Positions 16,915-25,702 are shown, numbered from the stretch's first letter. The stretch is DNA of 64,000 nucleotides from Ktedonobacter robiniae (GCF_016587375.1 NZ_BNJG01000001.1:4098001-4162000), one strand, 5' to 3'. Translations and numbers: made by a program. Notes: generated from the sequence alone by a model not told the origin.

Positions 16915-17667
16915 ATGTATTTCTCGCAGGAAGCCTATCGCTGTCGCCTGGAGTGGGGGCGGCGTGGCGTCGCTGAGGCGGCGGCGCGCGGCGACGTACT
17001 GGTAATTATTGATGTTCTTAGTTTCTCCAGCGCGACCGTGACCGCCATCGCTCGCGGAGGTCGTATCTACCCTTGTCCTCTTGAGGCCGATACCGCTGAA
17101 CTGGCGCGGCGTGTGCAGGGTGTGGCGGCGGTTTGGCGTCGCAAGGTTCCGCAAGAGGGGCGCTTTTCGCTGTCGCCAGCGACTACGCTCTCGCTTGAAC
17201 CAGGAATGTGTGTCGTGCTGGCCTCTCCCAATGGCGCGGCTTGTAGCCACTATGGCCGTTCTGTGTCGCATCTACTGGTGGGATCATTGCTCAATGCGCA
17301 GGCGGTCGCGGACGCAGTGGCCTCGTTGCTGGCAGTGAATGAGCAACGAGCGGTGAGTGTTATCGCCTGTGGCGAGCGCTGGCACGAGCCCTCTGAGGAT
17401 GGCACGCTCCGTTTCGCCCTGGAAGATTACCTGGGGGCAGGCGCGATTCTCTCTTCCCTGGATACCTTCTCTCAGTCGCCCGAGGCTCGGGTGTGCGTGG
17501 GAGCCTTTCGCCAGGTTAGAGAGCAACTCCCCGAACTCCTCCAGGGATCGTACTCGGGCCAGGAATTGATCCAGGCGGGCTTCCCTCAAGATGTTGAGCG
17601 TGCAGCCAGGCTGGATCTCTATAGCTGTGTGCCGGTCATGCGTGAGGGCTTTCTCGAACAACTATAA
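16915..17667 (+). CDS. comB: 2-phosphosulfolactate phosphatase-family protein
   Basis: A 250-residue member of the ComB family, which in methanogens removes phosphate from 2-phosphosulfolactate during coenzyme M synthesis. It shows VLVIIDVLSFSSATVTAI (29-46), SPNGAAC (about 102-108), ACGER (151-155) and FALEDYLGAGAI (about 163-174), all typical. GAGGAG stands upstream of the ATG. No other coenzyme M genes are near, so the physiological role in this bacterium is open. It is convergent with the WD40 gene only seven bases away. Confidence 0.85.
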   Translation: MYFSQEAYRCRLEWGRRGVAEAAARGDVLVIIDVLSFSSATVTAIARGGRIYPCPLEADTAELARRVQGVAAVWRRKVPQEGRFSLSPATTLSLEPGMCVVLASPNGAACSHYGRSVSHLLVGSLLNAQAVADAVASLLAVNEQRAVSVIACGERWHEPSEDGTLRFALEDYLGAGAILSSLDTFSQSPEARVCVGAFRQVREQLPELLQGSYSGQELIQAGFPQDVERAARLDLYSCVPVMREGFLEQL

Positions 17668-17674
17668 TAGTGCG

Positions 17675-18979
17675 TCAACGGGCCTGCCATACCTGGACAT
17701 GCCCGTCCAGCAGGCCCGTCGCAACGAACTTACTATCGGGTGACCAGGCCAGGGTCCAGGGGGTCAGGCCTTCTGGCAGGTAGGTATAGACGCTGGCGCT
17801 CCTGTTAGGGTCCCAGAGCTTGACTGTATTATCAGCGCTACTGGAGACGATCTGCCTGCCATCGGGCGACCAGGCCACCGATTGAATGACCCCATTGTGC
17901 TCCCGGTAGACCTGGCGCGTCTGGCCTGTTGCCGCGTTCCAGACCTGAACCGTCGTGTCGCTACTGCCCGAGACGATGAAGGCGCTATCGTTTGACCAGG
18001 CAATGGCTGTTACTTTATTATCATGCTCGGTATAGATGCTGGCGGCGTGGTCTGCGTCGAGGTCCCAGATATGCACCGTGTGATCCCAGGAGCCAGAGGC
18101 TATCTTTCCCCCATCGGGTGACCAGGCGACGCTGTAAACGACATCCTGGTGCCCCTGGTAGGTGTAGGCGCTGCGCCCACTCTGTGTGTTCCAGACGTTG
18201 ACGGTGCCATCATTGATGGCGGCTGCCAGAAAATCACTGCCAGGCGACCAGCTTACCTCCCAGATGGTATCGGTGGTATGCCATACCTGGAGTGTACGCA
18301 GGCTATGCGCATCCCAGATACGCACTGTGTTGTCAGAGCCTGCTGAGGCCAGGAATTTTCCATCAGGTGACCAGGCGACGGTCTGAACGTTTTTTGTATG
18401 TCTGGCATAGACCTGGTCGTGCTGGCCCGTAAAGGCATCCCAGATATGAATATGCCCCCCTTTTAAGTCCTGGGGACCCGCGGCTGAGGCGATGCGCGAG
18501 CTATTTGGGGACCAACTCACACTGCCAACCGATCCTTCTCCACCCGGATAACGATAGCGGAGCGTACCTACACCTGTATGGGTTTGTGTGGCCGTAGGAT
18601 GTAGCCAGGCTTGAGCGCGCCGCAAGAGCGTGTCTCGCTGGAAATAAGCGACCGAGCCACCAGCACCCAGGAACAGGGCCGTGGCACCGCACCAGGCCAG
18701 TGCGCTTCGCCTGCTGTGACGGCGTGGCCGCTCCTGCGGGATGGGTGTATGGGGAGCCGCGCTTGAATCTACAGGAAAGGTGGTCGCGCCAGCTATGTGC
18801 TGTTGTGGACTTGATATGGAATGCCTATTTCGTGTGCCTGTTGGCTGCGCAAGAATAATAAGGGATTGTTCCGTGGTTCCTTCCCTATTTGGGTCACGCA
18901 CAAGCAGGCCACATTTGCCACAGAATGTGGCATTGCTATCTACGGCCTCTCCGCATTTTTTGCACGTTCTATGCTCCAT
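17675..18979 (-). CDS. Zinc-ribbon, membrane-anchored WD40-repeat protein
   Basis: The start at 18979 is preferred (GGAGGGG just upstream) over a frame start at 19003. The 434-residue product begins with a zinc ribbon (Cys6, 9, 20 and 23). A Ser/Pro-rich linker and one membrane segment at about 88-108 follow. The C-terminal part is a seven-bladed WD40 propeller with repeated SVAWSPDG and VRIWD/VKLWDP motifs. Such architecture suggests a cytoplasmic ribbon and an external interaction propeller, but partners are unknown. The blades are highly similar at the DNA level. Confidence 0.9.
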   Translation of the reverse strand: MEHRTCKKCGEAVDSNATFCGKCGLLVRDPNREGTTEQSLIILAQPTGTRNRHSISSPQQHIAGATTFPVDSSAAPHTPIPQERPRRHSRRSALAWCGATALFLGAGGSVAYFQRDTLLRRAQAWLHPTATQTHTGVGTLRYRYPGGEGSVGSVSWSPNSSRIASAAGPQDLKGGHIHIWDAFTGQHDQVYARHTKNVQTVAWSPDGKFLASAGSDNTVRIWDAHSLRTLQVWHTTDTIWEVSWSPGSDFLAAAINDGTVNVWNTQSGRSAYTYQGHQDVVYSVAWSPDGGKIASGSWDHTVHIWDLDADHAASIYTEHDNKVTAIAWSNDSAFIVSGSSDTTVQVWNAATGQTRQVYREHNGVIQSVAWSPDGRQIVSSSADNTVKLWDPNRSASVYTYLPEGLTPWTLAWSPDSKFVATGLLDGHVQVWQAR

Positions 18980-19114
18980 AGCCACCCCTCCAAAATCACA
19001 CACCGCTTAAAAACATTTGCTGCTATTGTACTAAAAAAAAGAAGTTTTTGAAAGTAGTACGCGCAAAGAAAAACATTTGAAAGAAGTACAGGATATTTGT
19101 TATTCTGTGGGTGT

Positions 19115-19198
19115 ACTTCTGATCCGAAAACCCTGAGCGCGCAGCGCTAGACACGTAAGTGGCGCGCGCCCCGAATGGGGTTGGGTTTCGGAATAAGA
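19115..19198 (+). repeat. Dispersed structured element, copy 1 (order B-A)
   Basis: Starts TACTTC, then TCCGAAAACCC, and ends GGGTTTCGGAATAAG; the two ends pair as an outer stem. Inside, hairpin B (AGCGCTAG, then CAC-GTAA-GTG with a GNRA loop) precedes hairpin A (CCCC-GAAT-GGGG). It ends 40 bases before the yjbQ start, in the sense orientation, and so lies in that gene's probable leader. Confidence 0.75.
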
Positions 19199-19238
19199 TC
19201 ATATTGTATTCCAGCCAGAATAATAAGGAGTAGCTTCG

Positions 19239-19652
19239 ATGAAGACGCATACTGCGTACATTTCTTTGCATACGAAGAAGCGCCGGGAGTTTGTACCCTT
19301 GACGCAGCAGGTTGAACAGATTATCCGTGAGAGTGGTATTCAAGATGGCCTGGCGCTGGTCACCTCGATGCATATTACCGCGGCGGTCATTATTAATGAC
19401 TATGAAAGCGGTCTATGGCAGGATATTATGCAGTGGCTAGAAGAGATCGCGCCTGCAAAGCCCGATTATCTGCATCATCGCACCGGCGAAGACAACGCTG
19501 ATGCCCACTTAAAACAACTGCTTCTGCATAACCAGGTCGTGGTCCCCATTACCAACGGCGAGTTTGACTCTGGCCCCTGGGAACAGATCTTCTATGTCGA
19601 GTTTGATGGGATGCGCGATAAGCGCGTCCTGGTAAAGGTAATCGGGGAATAG
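19239..19652 (+). CDS. yjbQ: YjbQ/UPF0047 family protein
   Basis: A 137-residue protein of the conserved YjbQ family. E. coli YjbQ has weak thiamine-phosphate synthase activity, but the true role is uncertain. The characteristic motifs are present: TSMHITAAVIIND (about 44-56), HHRTGEDNADAHLKQLL (about 85-101), VVVPITNGEFDSGPWEQIF and a C-terminal RVLVKVIGE. AAGGAG precedes the ATG. It is preceded by copy 1 of the dispersed element and its TAG stop is the first base of a 74-bp perfect palindrome. Confidence 0.92.
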   Translation: MKTHTAYISLHTKKRREFVPLTQQVEQIIRESGIQDGLALVTSMHITAAVIINDYESGLWQDIMQWLEEIAPAKPDYLHHRTGEDNADAHLKQLLLHNQVVVPITNGEFDSGPWEQIFYVEFDGMRDKRVLVKVIGE

Positions 19653-19723
19653 AGGGAGGAAAATGATGGCCCGGCGCTCGTGGCGTACGCCACGAGCGCC
19701 GGGCCATCATTTTCCTCCCTCTA
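19650..19723. terminator. 74-bp perfect palindrome at yjbQ stop
   Basis: Bases 19650-19686 are the exact reverse complement of 19687-19723, with no loop (centre GT/AC). It begins with the yjbQ stop codon. The G+C-rich centre with TTTTCC toward the 3' side would make a very strong RNA hairpin. It may also extrude as a cruciform. Confidence 0.8.
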
Positions 19724-19775
19724 CTAGGCCTTTGGTACTAGCTTTAAGGATAGGCAAGGTACGACTTTTTGGCCC

Positions 19776-19805
19776 TTGTGTTTCTACTCCCTTGTCTGGT
19801 ATACT
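19776..19805 (+). promoter_or_regulatory. Possible nadB promoter
   Basis: TTGTGT (19776-19781) and TATACT (19800-19805) with an 18-base spacer. This would give a leader of about 190 bases holding the AT-rich inverted repeat and copy 2 of the dispersed element. Confidence 0.3.
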
Positions 19806-19855
19806 TTCTCCTACAAAGGTTAGTGTATTTACAACACCTTTTCTTTTTTGTCCGG

Positions 19856-19884
19856 CTTATAAGTGTACAAAATACACTTATAAG
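19856..19884. promoter_or_regulatory. Inverted repeat upstream of nadB, operator candidate
   Basis: CTTATAAGTGTA and TACACTTATAAG are perfect 12-base inverted repeats around CAAAA. The AT-rich arms and position about 120 bases before nadB fit a dimeric repressor site for NAD biosynthesis. It does not match an operator consensus I can name with certainty. Confidence 0.45.
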
Positions 19885-19893
19885 AAATGAGAC

Positions 19894-19976
19894 TACTTCC
19901 TCTCCGAAAACCTGAGCGTTTATCCCCGAATGGGCAAAGCGCTAGTCACGCGAGTGACGTTGGATTTCGGAATAAG
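19894..19976 (+). repeat. Dispersed structured element, copy 2 (order A-B)
   Basis: TACTTC, TCCGAAAACC, hairpin A (CCCCGAATGGG), hairpin B (AGCGCTAGTCAC-GCGA-GTGAC), then TTGGATTTCGGAATAAG. Sense orientation to nadB, ending 26 bases before its start. Confidence 0.75.
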
Positions 19977-20002
19977 AGCTTATTCAAAGGAGAATAAGGG
20001 GT

Positions 20003-21697
20003 ATGCCTATCCTGGATGGCCAGCCCTTTGCTGCCGCAATTATAGGTGGAGGAATCGCGGGTTTATCACTTGCCCTGCGTCTTCCCGAGACGATGCCTGT
20101 GGCCCTGCTTACTAAGGGACAACTTGGCGAGAGCAACACCCGCTATGCGCAGGGTGGGCTTGCGGTTGCCTTGGGGCAGGACGACAGCTCAGAACTACAT
20201 TTTCAAGATACTATGGCTGCTGGTGCTGGCCTGTGTGATGCGGAGGCGGTACGTATTCTGGTCGAGCAAGGACCAGGGGCGGTGCGCTGGCTCATGCAAC
20301 AGGGCGTGGAATTTGATCGTGCGCAACCTGGAAGCGATGCCTATACAACCCCTGATGGGTTCTTGCTGGGTCGCGAAGGGGCGCATTGTCGCTGGCGTGT
20401 CTTGCATGCCGGTGGCGATGCGACTGGTGCGGAGATCGAGCGCGCTTTAATGAAAGCTGTCCGTCAGCGATCCTCCGTGACTGTGTTTGAAGAGACGTTT
20501 GTCGAAGAACTCTTAGTAGAAGATGAGAGCTGTGTGGGTCTGCGGGCCCGCAAACGTGATGGCACGTCCCTGGCTATCTTCGCTCAAGCGACCGTGCTTG
20601 CCAGCGGAGGCGCGGGTGGTCTCTGGCTCCATACCTCTAATCCCTCGGGGGCCACGGCTGATGGTCTCTCTCTGGCCTGGCGCGCGGGTGCCGCCCTGGT
20701 CGACCTTGAGTTTATGCAGTTTCACCCTACCGTCCTGGTGGTGAATGGCACATCACATCTGATCACGGAGGCAGTCCGTGGTGAAGGCGCTTACTTACGC
20801 AATCACGCGGGCGAACGCTTTATGCCGCGTTATAGCGAGCAGGAAGAACTTGCTCCACGTGATGTTGTGGCACGCGCCATTCTTAAAGAGATGCTGTTGG
20901 AGGAGACGGATTGCCAGTTCCTTGATCTCCGTCACCTGCCGGCTGAGAAGATGCATGCACGCTTCCCCACGATCTCGGCGTTCTGCCGTGAGCATGGGCT
21001 GGACCTGGCTCGCGATCTGCTTCCCATTGCTCCCGCGGCGCACTATTGCATGGGGGGCGTGATGGTAGATACATGGGGGCGCACCTCTGTGCCTGCGCTC
21101 TACGCGGTTGGCGAGGTCTCCTGTACCGGCGTCCATGGCGCGAATCGGCTTGCCAGCAACTCGTTGCTGGAGGGATTGGTCTATGGCCTGCGCATCGCTG
21201 ATGTGCTTGCCTCGGGTCAGCAATCACATGCACAGCCAGGCCCTCAATCGACGCTGCGTGCCTCCTCGTCGCTGAATGTCTATGCTGAGATCTCATCTGC
21301 TGACATGCAGTCATTGGGTCTTGCGCATGATATATCGGCCACACAGGTGCGTAGCGAACTGAGGCAGCTCATGTGGCAATATGCCTCACTCTCGCGTAGC
21401 CACGAGGGGCTGGAGCTGGCTAAAGGACGTGTCTGCTTCTTGCGCTCTCTGGTGGCAAGCAAGCTGGAGACCGAGGGTCCATCTCGGTGGCGCGAAGTGC
21501 ATAATATGTTGCAGGTCGCTGAACTTGTGATGGTGGCCGCGCAAGCGCGCTGTGAGAGCCGTGGTAGCCATTGGCGTCTTGATTACCAGGCAACCGAGGA
21601 ACAGTTACAGCAGCGCCACTTTGCCTGGCAGCGGCAAGCGGTAGGAGAAGAGTCGATCACTCAGATTGTCCAGGAAGGAAGTTGCCCTCATGCATAA
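20003..21697 (+). CDS. nadB: L-aspartate oxidase
   Basis: FAD enzyme that oxidises aspartate to iminoaspartate, the first step of de novo NAD synthesis. The 564-residue protein has the dinucleotide-binding motif AAIIGGGIAGLSLAL (11-25), the AQGGLAVAL region, a HRGEGAYLRN-like active-site segment (TEAVRGEGAYLRN) and the flavin motif GANRLASNSLLEGLVYG, all typical of NadB rather than fumarate reductase. AAAGGAG is upstream. It overlaps nadC by eight bases, and nadA follows, completing the pathway. Expression may depend on the inverted repeat and the structured element in its leader. Confidence 0.95.
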   Translation: MPILDGQPFAAAIIGGGIAGLSLALRLPETMPVALLTKGQLGESNTRYAQGGLAVALGQDDSSELHFQDTMAAGAGLCDAEAVRILVEQGPGAVRWLMQQGVEFDRAQPGSDAYTTPDGFLLGREGAHCRWRVLHAGGDATGAEIERALMKAVRQRSSVTVFEETFVEELLVEDESCVGLRARKRDGTSLAIFAQATVLASGGAGGLWLHTSNPSGATADGLSLAWRAGAALVDLEFMQFHPTVLVVNGTSHLITEAVRGEGAYLRNHAGERFMPRYSEQEELAPRDVVARAILKEMLLEETDCQFLDLRHLPAEKMHARFPTISAFCREHGLDLARDLLPIAPAAHYCMGGVMVDTWGRTSVPALYAVGEVSCTGVHGANRLASNSLLEGLVYGLRIADVLASGQQSHAQPGPQSTLRASSSLNVYAEISSADMQSLGLAHDISATQVRSELRQLMWQYASLSRSHEGLELAKGRVCFLRSLVASKLETEGPSRWREVHNMLQVAELVMVAAQARCESRGSHWRLDYQATEEQLQQRHFAWQRQAVGEESITQIVQEGSCPHA

Positions 21698-22532
21698 AGC
21701 TATTCTTGACTTAATTACAGCGGCGCTCGAAGAGGATGGAGCCTATGACGATATCACAACCCTGAGCACTGTCTCGCCCGAGGCGCAGGCAAGTGCCCAG
21801 ATTGTGACGCGCCACGAAGGCGTGATCGCTGGGCTCTCCCTGGTTCCTGAGACCTTTCGCCTGTTTGATAGCCGGGTCTCTGTCGAACTGGTAGTCAAGG
21901 ATGGCGCCCATGTGCAGGAGGGCGATGTGCTGGCGCGTATTCAAGGCCCGGCTCGCTCAGTCTTGAGCGCCGAGCGTGTGGCCCTAAACTTCCTGGGACG
22001 CCTCTCGGGCATTGCCTCGCTGACTGCGCATTGTGCTCGTGCGCTTGAGGGTACACAGACACGTATCCTGGATACGCGTAAGACTACTCCGGGCCTGCGT
22101 CGCCTGGAGAAGGAGGCTGTACGCCTGGGTGGAGGCCAGAACCATCGCTTCGGTTTGAGCGATGGGGTGTTGATTAAAGACAACCATATTAAAGCCGCTG
22201 GAGGTGTTGCGCAGGCTGTTACTGCCGCGAGATCTCTTGCTCCTCATTTACTGAAAGTCGAAGTTGAGTGTGAGACGTTGGAAGAAGTGCGAGAAGCCTT
22301 ACAGGCCGACGCCGATGTTATTCTGCTAGATAATATGGATGCCGCGCTTATGCGCCAGGCCGTTACCATTATTCGTGAGCAGAGTCCGCGCGTCCTGATC
22401 GAGGCCTCAGGCAATATCGGCACCAACACCGAGCGCCTACTCGAGGTGGCCCATACGGGAGTCGATTTCATCTCCCTGGGTGCCCTGACGCACTCCGCAC
22501 CTAACTTCGATGTCTCTCTGGAGTTCGCATAG
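21690..22532 (+). CDS. nadC: Nicotinate-nucleotide diphosphorylase (carboxylating)
   Basis: Quinolinate phosphoribosyltransferase, which joins quinolinate and PRPP to nicotinate mononucleotide with loss of CO2. The 280-residue protein shows LNFLGRLSGIASLT, LDTRKTTPGLR, GGGQNHRFGLSDGVLIKDNH, VEVECETLEE, ILLDNMD and EASGNI, the full set of family motifs. The start at 21690 (MHKAILDL) follows GAAGGAAG and lies inside the end of nadB, giving an eight-base overlap and translational coupling. A frame start at 21666 is less likely. Confidence 0.95.
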   Translation: MHKAILDLITAALEEDGAYDDITTLSTVSPEAQASAQIVTRHEGVIAGLSLVPETFRLFDSRVSVELVVKDGAHVQEGDVLARIQGPARSVLSAERVALNFLGRLSGIASLTAHCARALEGTQTRILDTRKTTPGLRRLEKEAVRLGGGQNHRFGLSDGVLIKDNHIKAAGGVAQAVTAARSLAPHLLKVEVECETLEEVREALQADADVILLDNMDAALMRQAVTIIREQSPRVLIEASGNIGTNTERLLEVAHTGVDFISLGALTHSAPNFDVSLEFA

Positions 22533-22597
22533 TGATGTAGCTGTCGGTAAAGACGTACACACGACTCATGGGTGTTTCCATTCAAGAAAGGGGAGGT

Positions 22598-22688
22598 GCA
22601 GGAGGGAAACCCTCCTGCCGGGGCGTGGGCTTCCTTTCCGCTCGCCTGAGCCGACAGGCTAGCTGCGAAGCAGCGTTGGTGAGCGAAA
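22598..22688. other. Structured nadC-nadA spacer
   Basis: Two hairpins lie in this gap: GCAGGAGGG/CCCTCCTGC with an AAA loop (22598-22618), and a longer branched fold whose outer stem pairs TTTCCGCTCGCC (22635-22646) with GGTGAGCGAAA (22678-22688) around an inner GCTAGCTGCGAAGCAGC hairpin. It may be an RNA processing or partial termination site that sets nadA level. Confidence 0.45.
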
Positions 22689-22767
22689 TACAAGGCCAGT
22701 TCCCCACACAAATTTCTTCCCTTCTTTACTTTGGGAGCAAACCACTTATTCATGGAGGAGAAGATAT

Positions 22768-23955
22768 ATGGCAATCGATACAGCTTGCGCGGAGAGCCAG
22801 GAGTCGCGTATCCTGCCGCTGCTCAATCCAAAGACACGTGCCAGGCATGATCTGTCGAAGCGTTCTGATGTCATTCCGACCTTCTACGCCGAGATGGACG
22901 GCGACGAACTCGACCGTCGCATCGCCGCGGCCCGGGCCGCCCTGGGCGAGCGCCTGGTTATTCTCGGTCACCATTATCAGCGTGATGAGATTATTAAGTA
23001 TGCTGATTACCGTGGAGATTCATTTAAACTAGCGCAGCTTGCCGCCGAGCGTCCCGAGGCCGATTATATCGTCTTCTGTGGCGTGCACTTTATGGCTGAG
23101 AGCGCCGATGTGCTCAGTGGCCCGAACCAGAAGGTAATTCTGCCCAATCCTGCCGCTGGCTGCTCCATGGCCGATATGGCTAACATCACCGAGGTCGAGG
23201 AGTGTTGGGAGACCCTGACCGACGTCCTGGGCGAGGATGCGGGTATCATCCCCGTGACTTATATGAACTCTGCTGCCAATCTGAAGGCTTTCTGTGGGCG
23301 CCATGGTGGCATCGTCTGTACCTCATCGAATGCCCCCGCCGTCATGAAGTGGGCCTTTGAGCAGGGCAAGCGCGTCCTCTTCTTCCCTGACGAGCACCTG
23401 GGACGCAACACGGGCCTGAAATTTGGCATTTCCGATGCTGAGATGACGATCTGGAATCCGAAGAACCCCATGGCCGAGAACGATGCCGAGGACCGCCTTG
23501 AGCATGCGAAGATCATTCTCTGGAAGGGCTACTGTACCACGCATATGCGCTTCAATGTGCAGCAGATCGAGAAAGCCCGCGCCGACTATCCAGATATTAA
23601 GATTATTGTCCATCCCGAGTGTCGCCGCGAGGTCGTTGAGGCCGCAGATCTCTATGGCTCGACAGAGTATATTATTCAGCAGATTGAGAAGGCTCCCGCT
23701 GGCACGAAGTGGGGCGTGGCGACAGAGATCAACCTGGTGCACCGCCTGGCGCAGGAGCATCCCGACCAGTTCATCTTCTGCCTCGATCCCATCGTCTGCC
23801 CCTGCTCGACGATGTACCGCATCCACCCGGCCTACCTGGCCTGGGTCCTGGAGGGCCTGCTGGATGGCGAGGTTATCAACCAGGTAAGCGTCGACCCTGA
23901 CACCATTCACTGGGCACGCGTGGCCCTGGAGCGTATGCTGGCGCTCAAAGGCTAA
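22768..23955 (+). CDS. nadA: Quinolinate synthase
   Basis: 4Fe-4S enzyme that condenses iminoaspartate with dihydroxyacetone phosphate to quinolinate, using the product of NadB and feeding NadC. The 395-residue protein has LVILGHHYQRDEI (about 63-75), the cluster ligands Cys104 (VFCGVHFMAE), Cys256 (LWKGYCTTHM) and a Cys in CPCSTMYR (344/346), plus VHPECRREV. GGAGGAG precedes the start. The nadB-nadC-nadA order is on one strand but with a 235-base structured gap before nadA. It ends at a bidirectional palindrome. Confidence 0.95.
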   Translation: MAIDTACAESQESRILPLLNPKTRARHDLSKRSDVIPTFYAEMDGDELDRRIAAARAALGERLVILGHHYQRDEIIKYADYRGDSFKLAQLAAERPEADYIVFCGVHFMAESADVLSGPNQKVILPNPAAGCSMADMANITEVEECWETLTDVLGEDAGIIPVTYMNSAANLKAFCGRHGGIVCTSSNAPAVMKWAFEQGKRVLFFPDEHLGRNTGLKFGISDAEMTIWNPKNPMAENDAEDRLEHAKIILWKGYCTTHMRFNVQQIEKARADYPDIKIIVHPECRREVVEAADLYGSTEYIIQQIEKAPAGTKWGVATEINLVHRLAQEHPDQFIFCLDPIVCPCSTMYRIHPAYLAWVLEGLLDGEVINQVSVDPDTIHWARVALERMLALKG

Positions 23956-23983
23956 CGCTAATACCTGCATGGCTATGACTGAA

Positions 23984-24042
23984 AAAAACAGGTGTGAGGA
24001 GATTGGCGGACATACTCCGCCAATCTCCTCACACCTGTTTTT
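23984..24042. terminator. Bidirectional terminator, 27-bp perfect arms
   Basis: Arms 23984-24010 and 24016-24042 are exact complements around CATAC, with five A at the left and five T at the right, so it works for both convergent transcripts (nadA and the secreted hydrolase). Confidence 0.88.
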
Positions 24043-24046
24043 GGCT

Positions 24047-25513
24047 TCACATACTCGGGTTGGTGGGATCATTGTAGTCCGGCCCTGTATCCAGGCTTGT
24101 GAGCATGACCAGGGAGTTGGCCGGCACCTGGGTTATTAGTTCTCCATTTTTTTGCTGTCTGCTTGCAGCTACGGGTAGCGGAAGCTGTGAGGCGTCGCTC
24201 AAACGTGTTTTATCACTGTAGACGTATTGGCGAAAGATGTCTTGTTGGGTGTTTTCTGGCAGCTTGAGTGCGAAGGCTTGGGTTGTGGCCTGGCGATTGA
24301 GAAGCATGAGTGTCCAGTAGTGGCGTGCCGGATTGGCTGCACTCGACATCTCTGCCGCCAGCAGGCGCACATCCATAGGTTGTTCTGGATGGTAAATCGT
24401 CGCACCTGGTCGGAGATAGCGGCTGAGCAATGACCAGGAGTAGAACCAGGGGCGTGGTAGTGGCTCTGTGCTGATATTCCACATGCCCCAGACTTTGTTG
24501 TGCATGGCATCGTCCAGATTCCAGGCGGCGCCTCCAGACATACCGGCTCGAGCCAATTGTATGGCGTAATCAGCCATCTCCAATCCATATTGATACGTCT
24601 TTACCTGGTGCTGGTTGTCGCCGGGGCCACTCTGATAACCCCATCCCATCTCGCCCAGGAGGAGTAGTTTTTGTTGCGCTGGATCAGCGCTCTTGAAGCG
24701 CTCCACGATTGGACGGAATATGCTTTCAACCTGCCCATGCTGAATGTCACAACAGGTTCTGACATAGTTATGCCATTCATACGCTCCAGTTTGCTTGTTC
24801 GAAGGGAGCGTACTATTGGTAATCCAGCCATTGGTATTTGCGGTATCTGGACCAATGATCTCTACCTCGTTTGTGAGTTGGTGGCGCTCCAGGGCGGTGT
24901 ACAATCGCTGATTGAAGGCTTCCCAATCTTGAAATGAAGGAAGTTTGGTATCGGGTTCATTGACGCTGTTGGTATAGCGAATATTGCTGTACCCACGTTC
25001 GTGGATCAGGTAGTGGAGTAAATCGCTTAGGGCAGTGGCATACTGGTTTGTGTGGTAGTCCCAGGGCTTCAGATCCCATGTTCCAATGGTGAGTGGAATG
25101 TTGTGCGCCCGTGCATAATCGAGAATAGGGTACCAGGCTAGCATACTGGACGAATCGAAGGTATAGCGTCCTACAATCCCTTCTGGACAAAACCATTGAA
25201 CATCGATCATGCTGCGTATCCATGCCGGGCGCATATAATCAACACGGGTATAGAGCATGTCCCATTGTTTCTGTGAGAGTTGAAGCGGTTGAATATCGTT
25301 AGTTTCGGCATCCCATTCAATGCCAAAGCCCAGCCAGGGCGTGCGTGTCGCGTCAGTAGACCAGATGTTGATTGGTGTCATAGGTGCTCCTGGAGAGAGA
25401 GAGATTGGGGGCAGCATCGGCGTTTGCGTGCTTGCGGTCTGAAGGAGCATAAGGAGCATAGTGAGAAGTAGTCCTATCCCTGCCAGGCGTGCTCTCTTCT
25501 GCCCATGTATCAC
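24047..25513 (-). CDS. Secreted glycoside hydrolase-like protein (clan A, GH39-like)
   Basis: A 488-residue exported protein: signal peptide or anchor at about 10-29, then a (beta/alpha)8-type domain. Glu186 in SVNEPD (the usual N-E-P acid/base motif) and Glu288 in LLLLGEMGW (end of a beta strand, candidate nucleophile) have the spacing of clan GH-A enzymes such as GH39. A beta-sandwich-like C-terminal part follows. Substrate unknown; the nearby GH113-like enzyme and Egghead-like glycosyltransferase suggest an exopolysaccharide. Confidence 0.7.
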   Translation of the reverse strand: MIHGQKRARLAGIGLLLTMLLMLLQTASTQTPMLPPISLSPGAPMTPINIWSTDATRTPWLGFGIEWDAETNDIQPLQLSQKQWDMLYTRVDYMRPAWIRSMIDVQWFCPEGIVGRYTFDSSSMLAWYPILDYARAHNIPLTIGTWDLKPWDYHTNQYATALSDLLHYLIHERGYSNIRYTNSVNEPDTKLPSFQDWEAFNQRLYTALERHQLTNEVEIIGPDTANTNGWITNSTLPSNKQTGAYEWHNYVRTCCDIQHGQVESIFRPIVERFKSADPAQQKLLLLGEMGWGYQSGPGDNQHQVKTYQYGLEMADYAIQLARAGMSGGAAWNLDDAMHNKVWGMWNISTEPLPRPWFYSWSLLSRYLRPGATIYHPEQPMDVRLLAAEMSSAANPARHYWTLMLLNRQATTQAFALKLPENTQQDIFRQYVYSDKTRLSDASQLPLPVAASRQQKNGELITQVPANSLVMLTSLDTGPDYNDPTNPSM

Positions 25514-25702
25514 GATTCTAGCCTCCTGCTCGTTTGTTGCGTAATACTATTGTGTTTCTCTTTGTACAAAGATGGTTGAGAGCCTTCGCTGGAGAACCCA
25601 CCAGACGTACGAGCACAAGCCCATTCCAGCCTGGACTCTACCAGTCTTCACCACACGCCCTTATTCTGGCGATGTGAATTGTAGGGTCCAGGCTAGCTTG
25701 GA
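25514..25702. other. Intergenic region with shared 17-mer
   Basis: 189 bases between the two hydrolase genes. GGTCCAGGCTAGCTTGG at 25685-25701, immediately next to the GH113 stop codon, is found again exactly at 51026-51042. Within this gap CCAGCCTGGAC at about 25625-25636 is partly complementary to it, so a hairpin is possible. Confidence 0.4.

Noticed and set aside
23323..24072. 249-codon open frame antisense to nadA
   Set aside because: Codon-bias shadow; spans the terminator palindrome as well.
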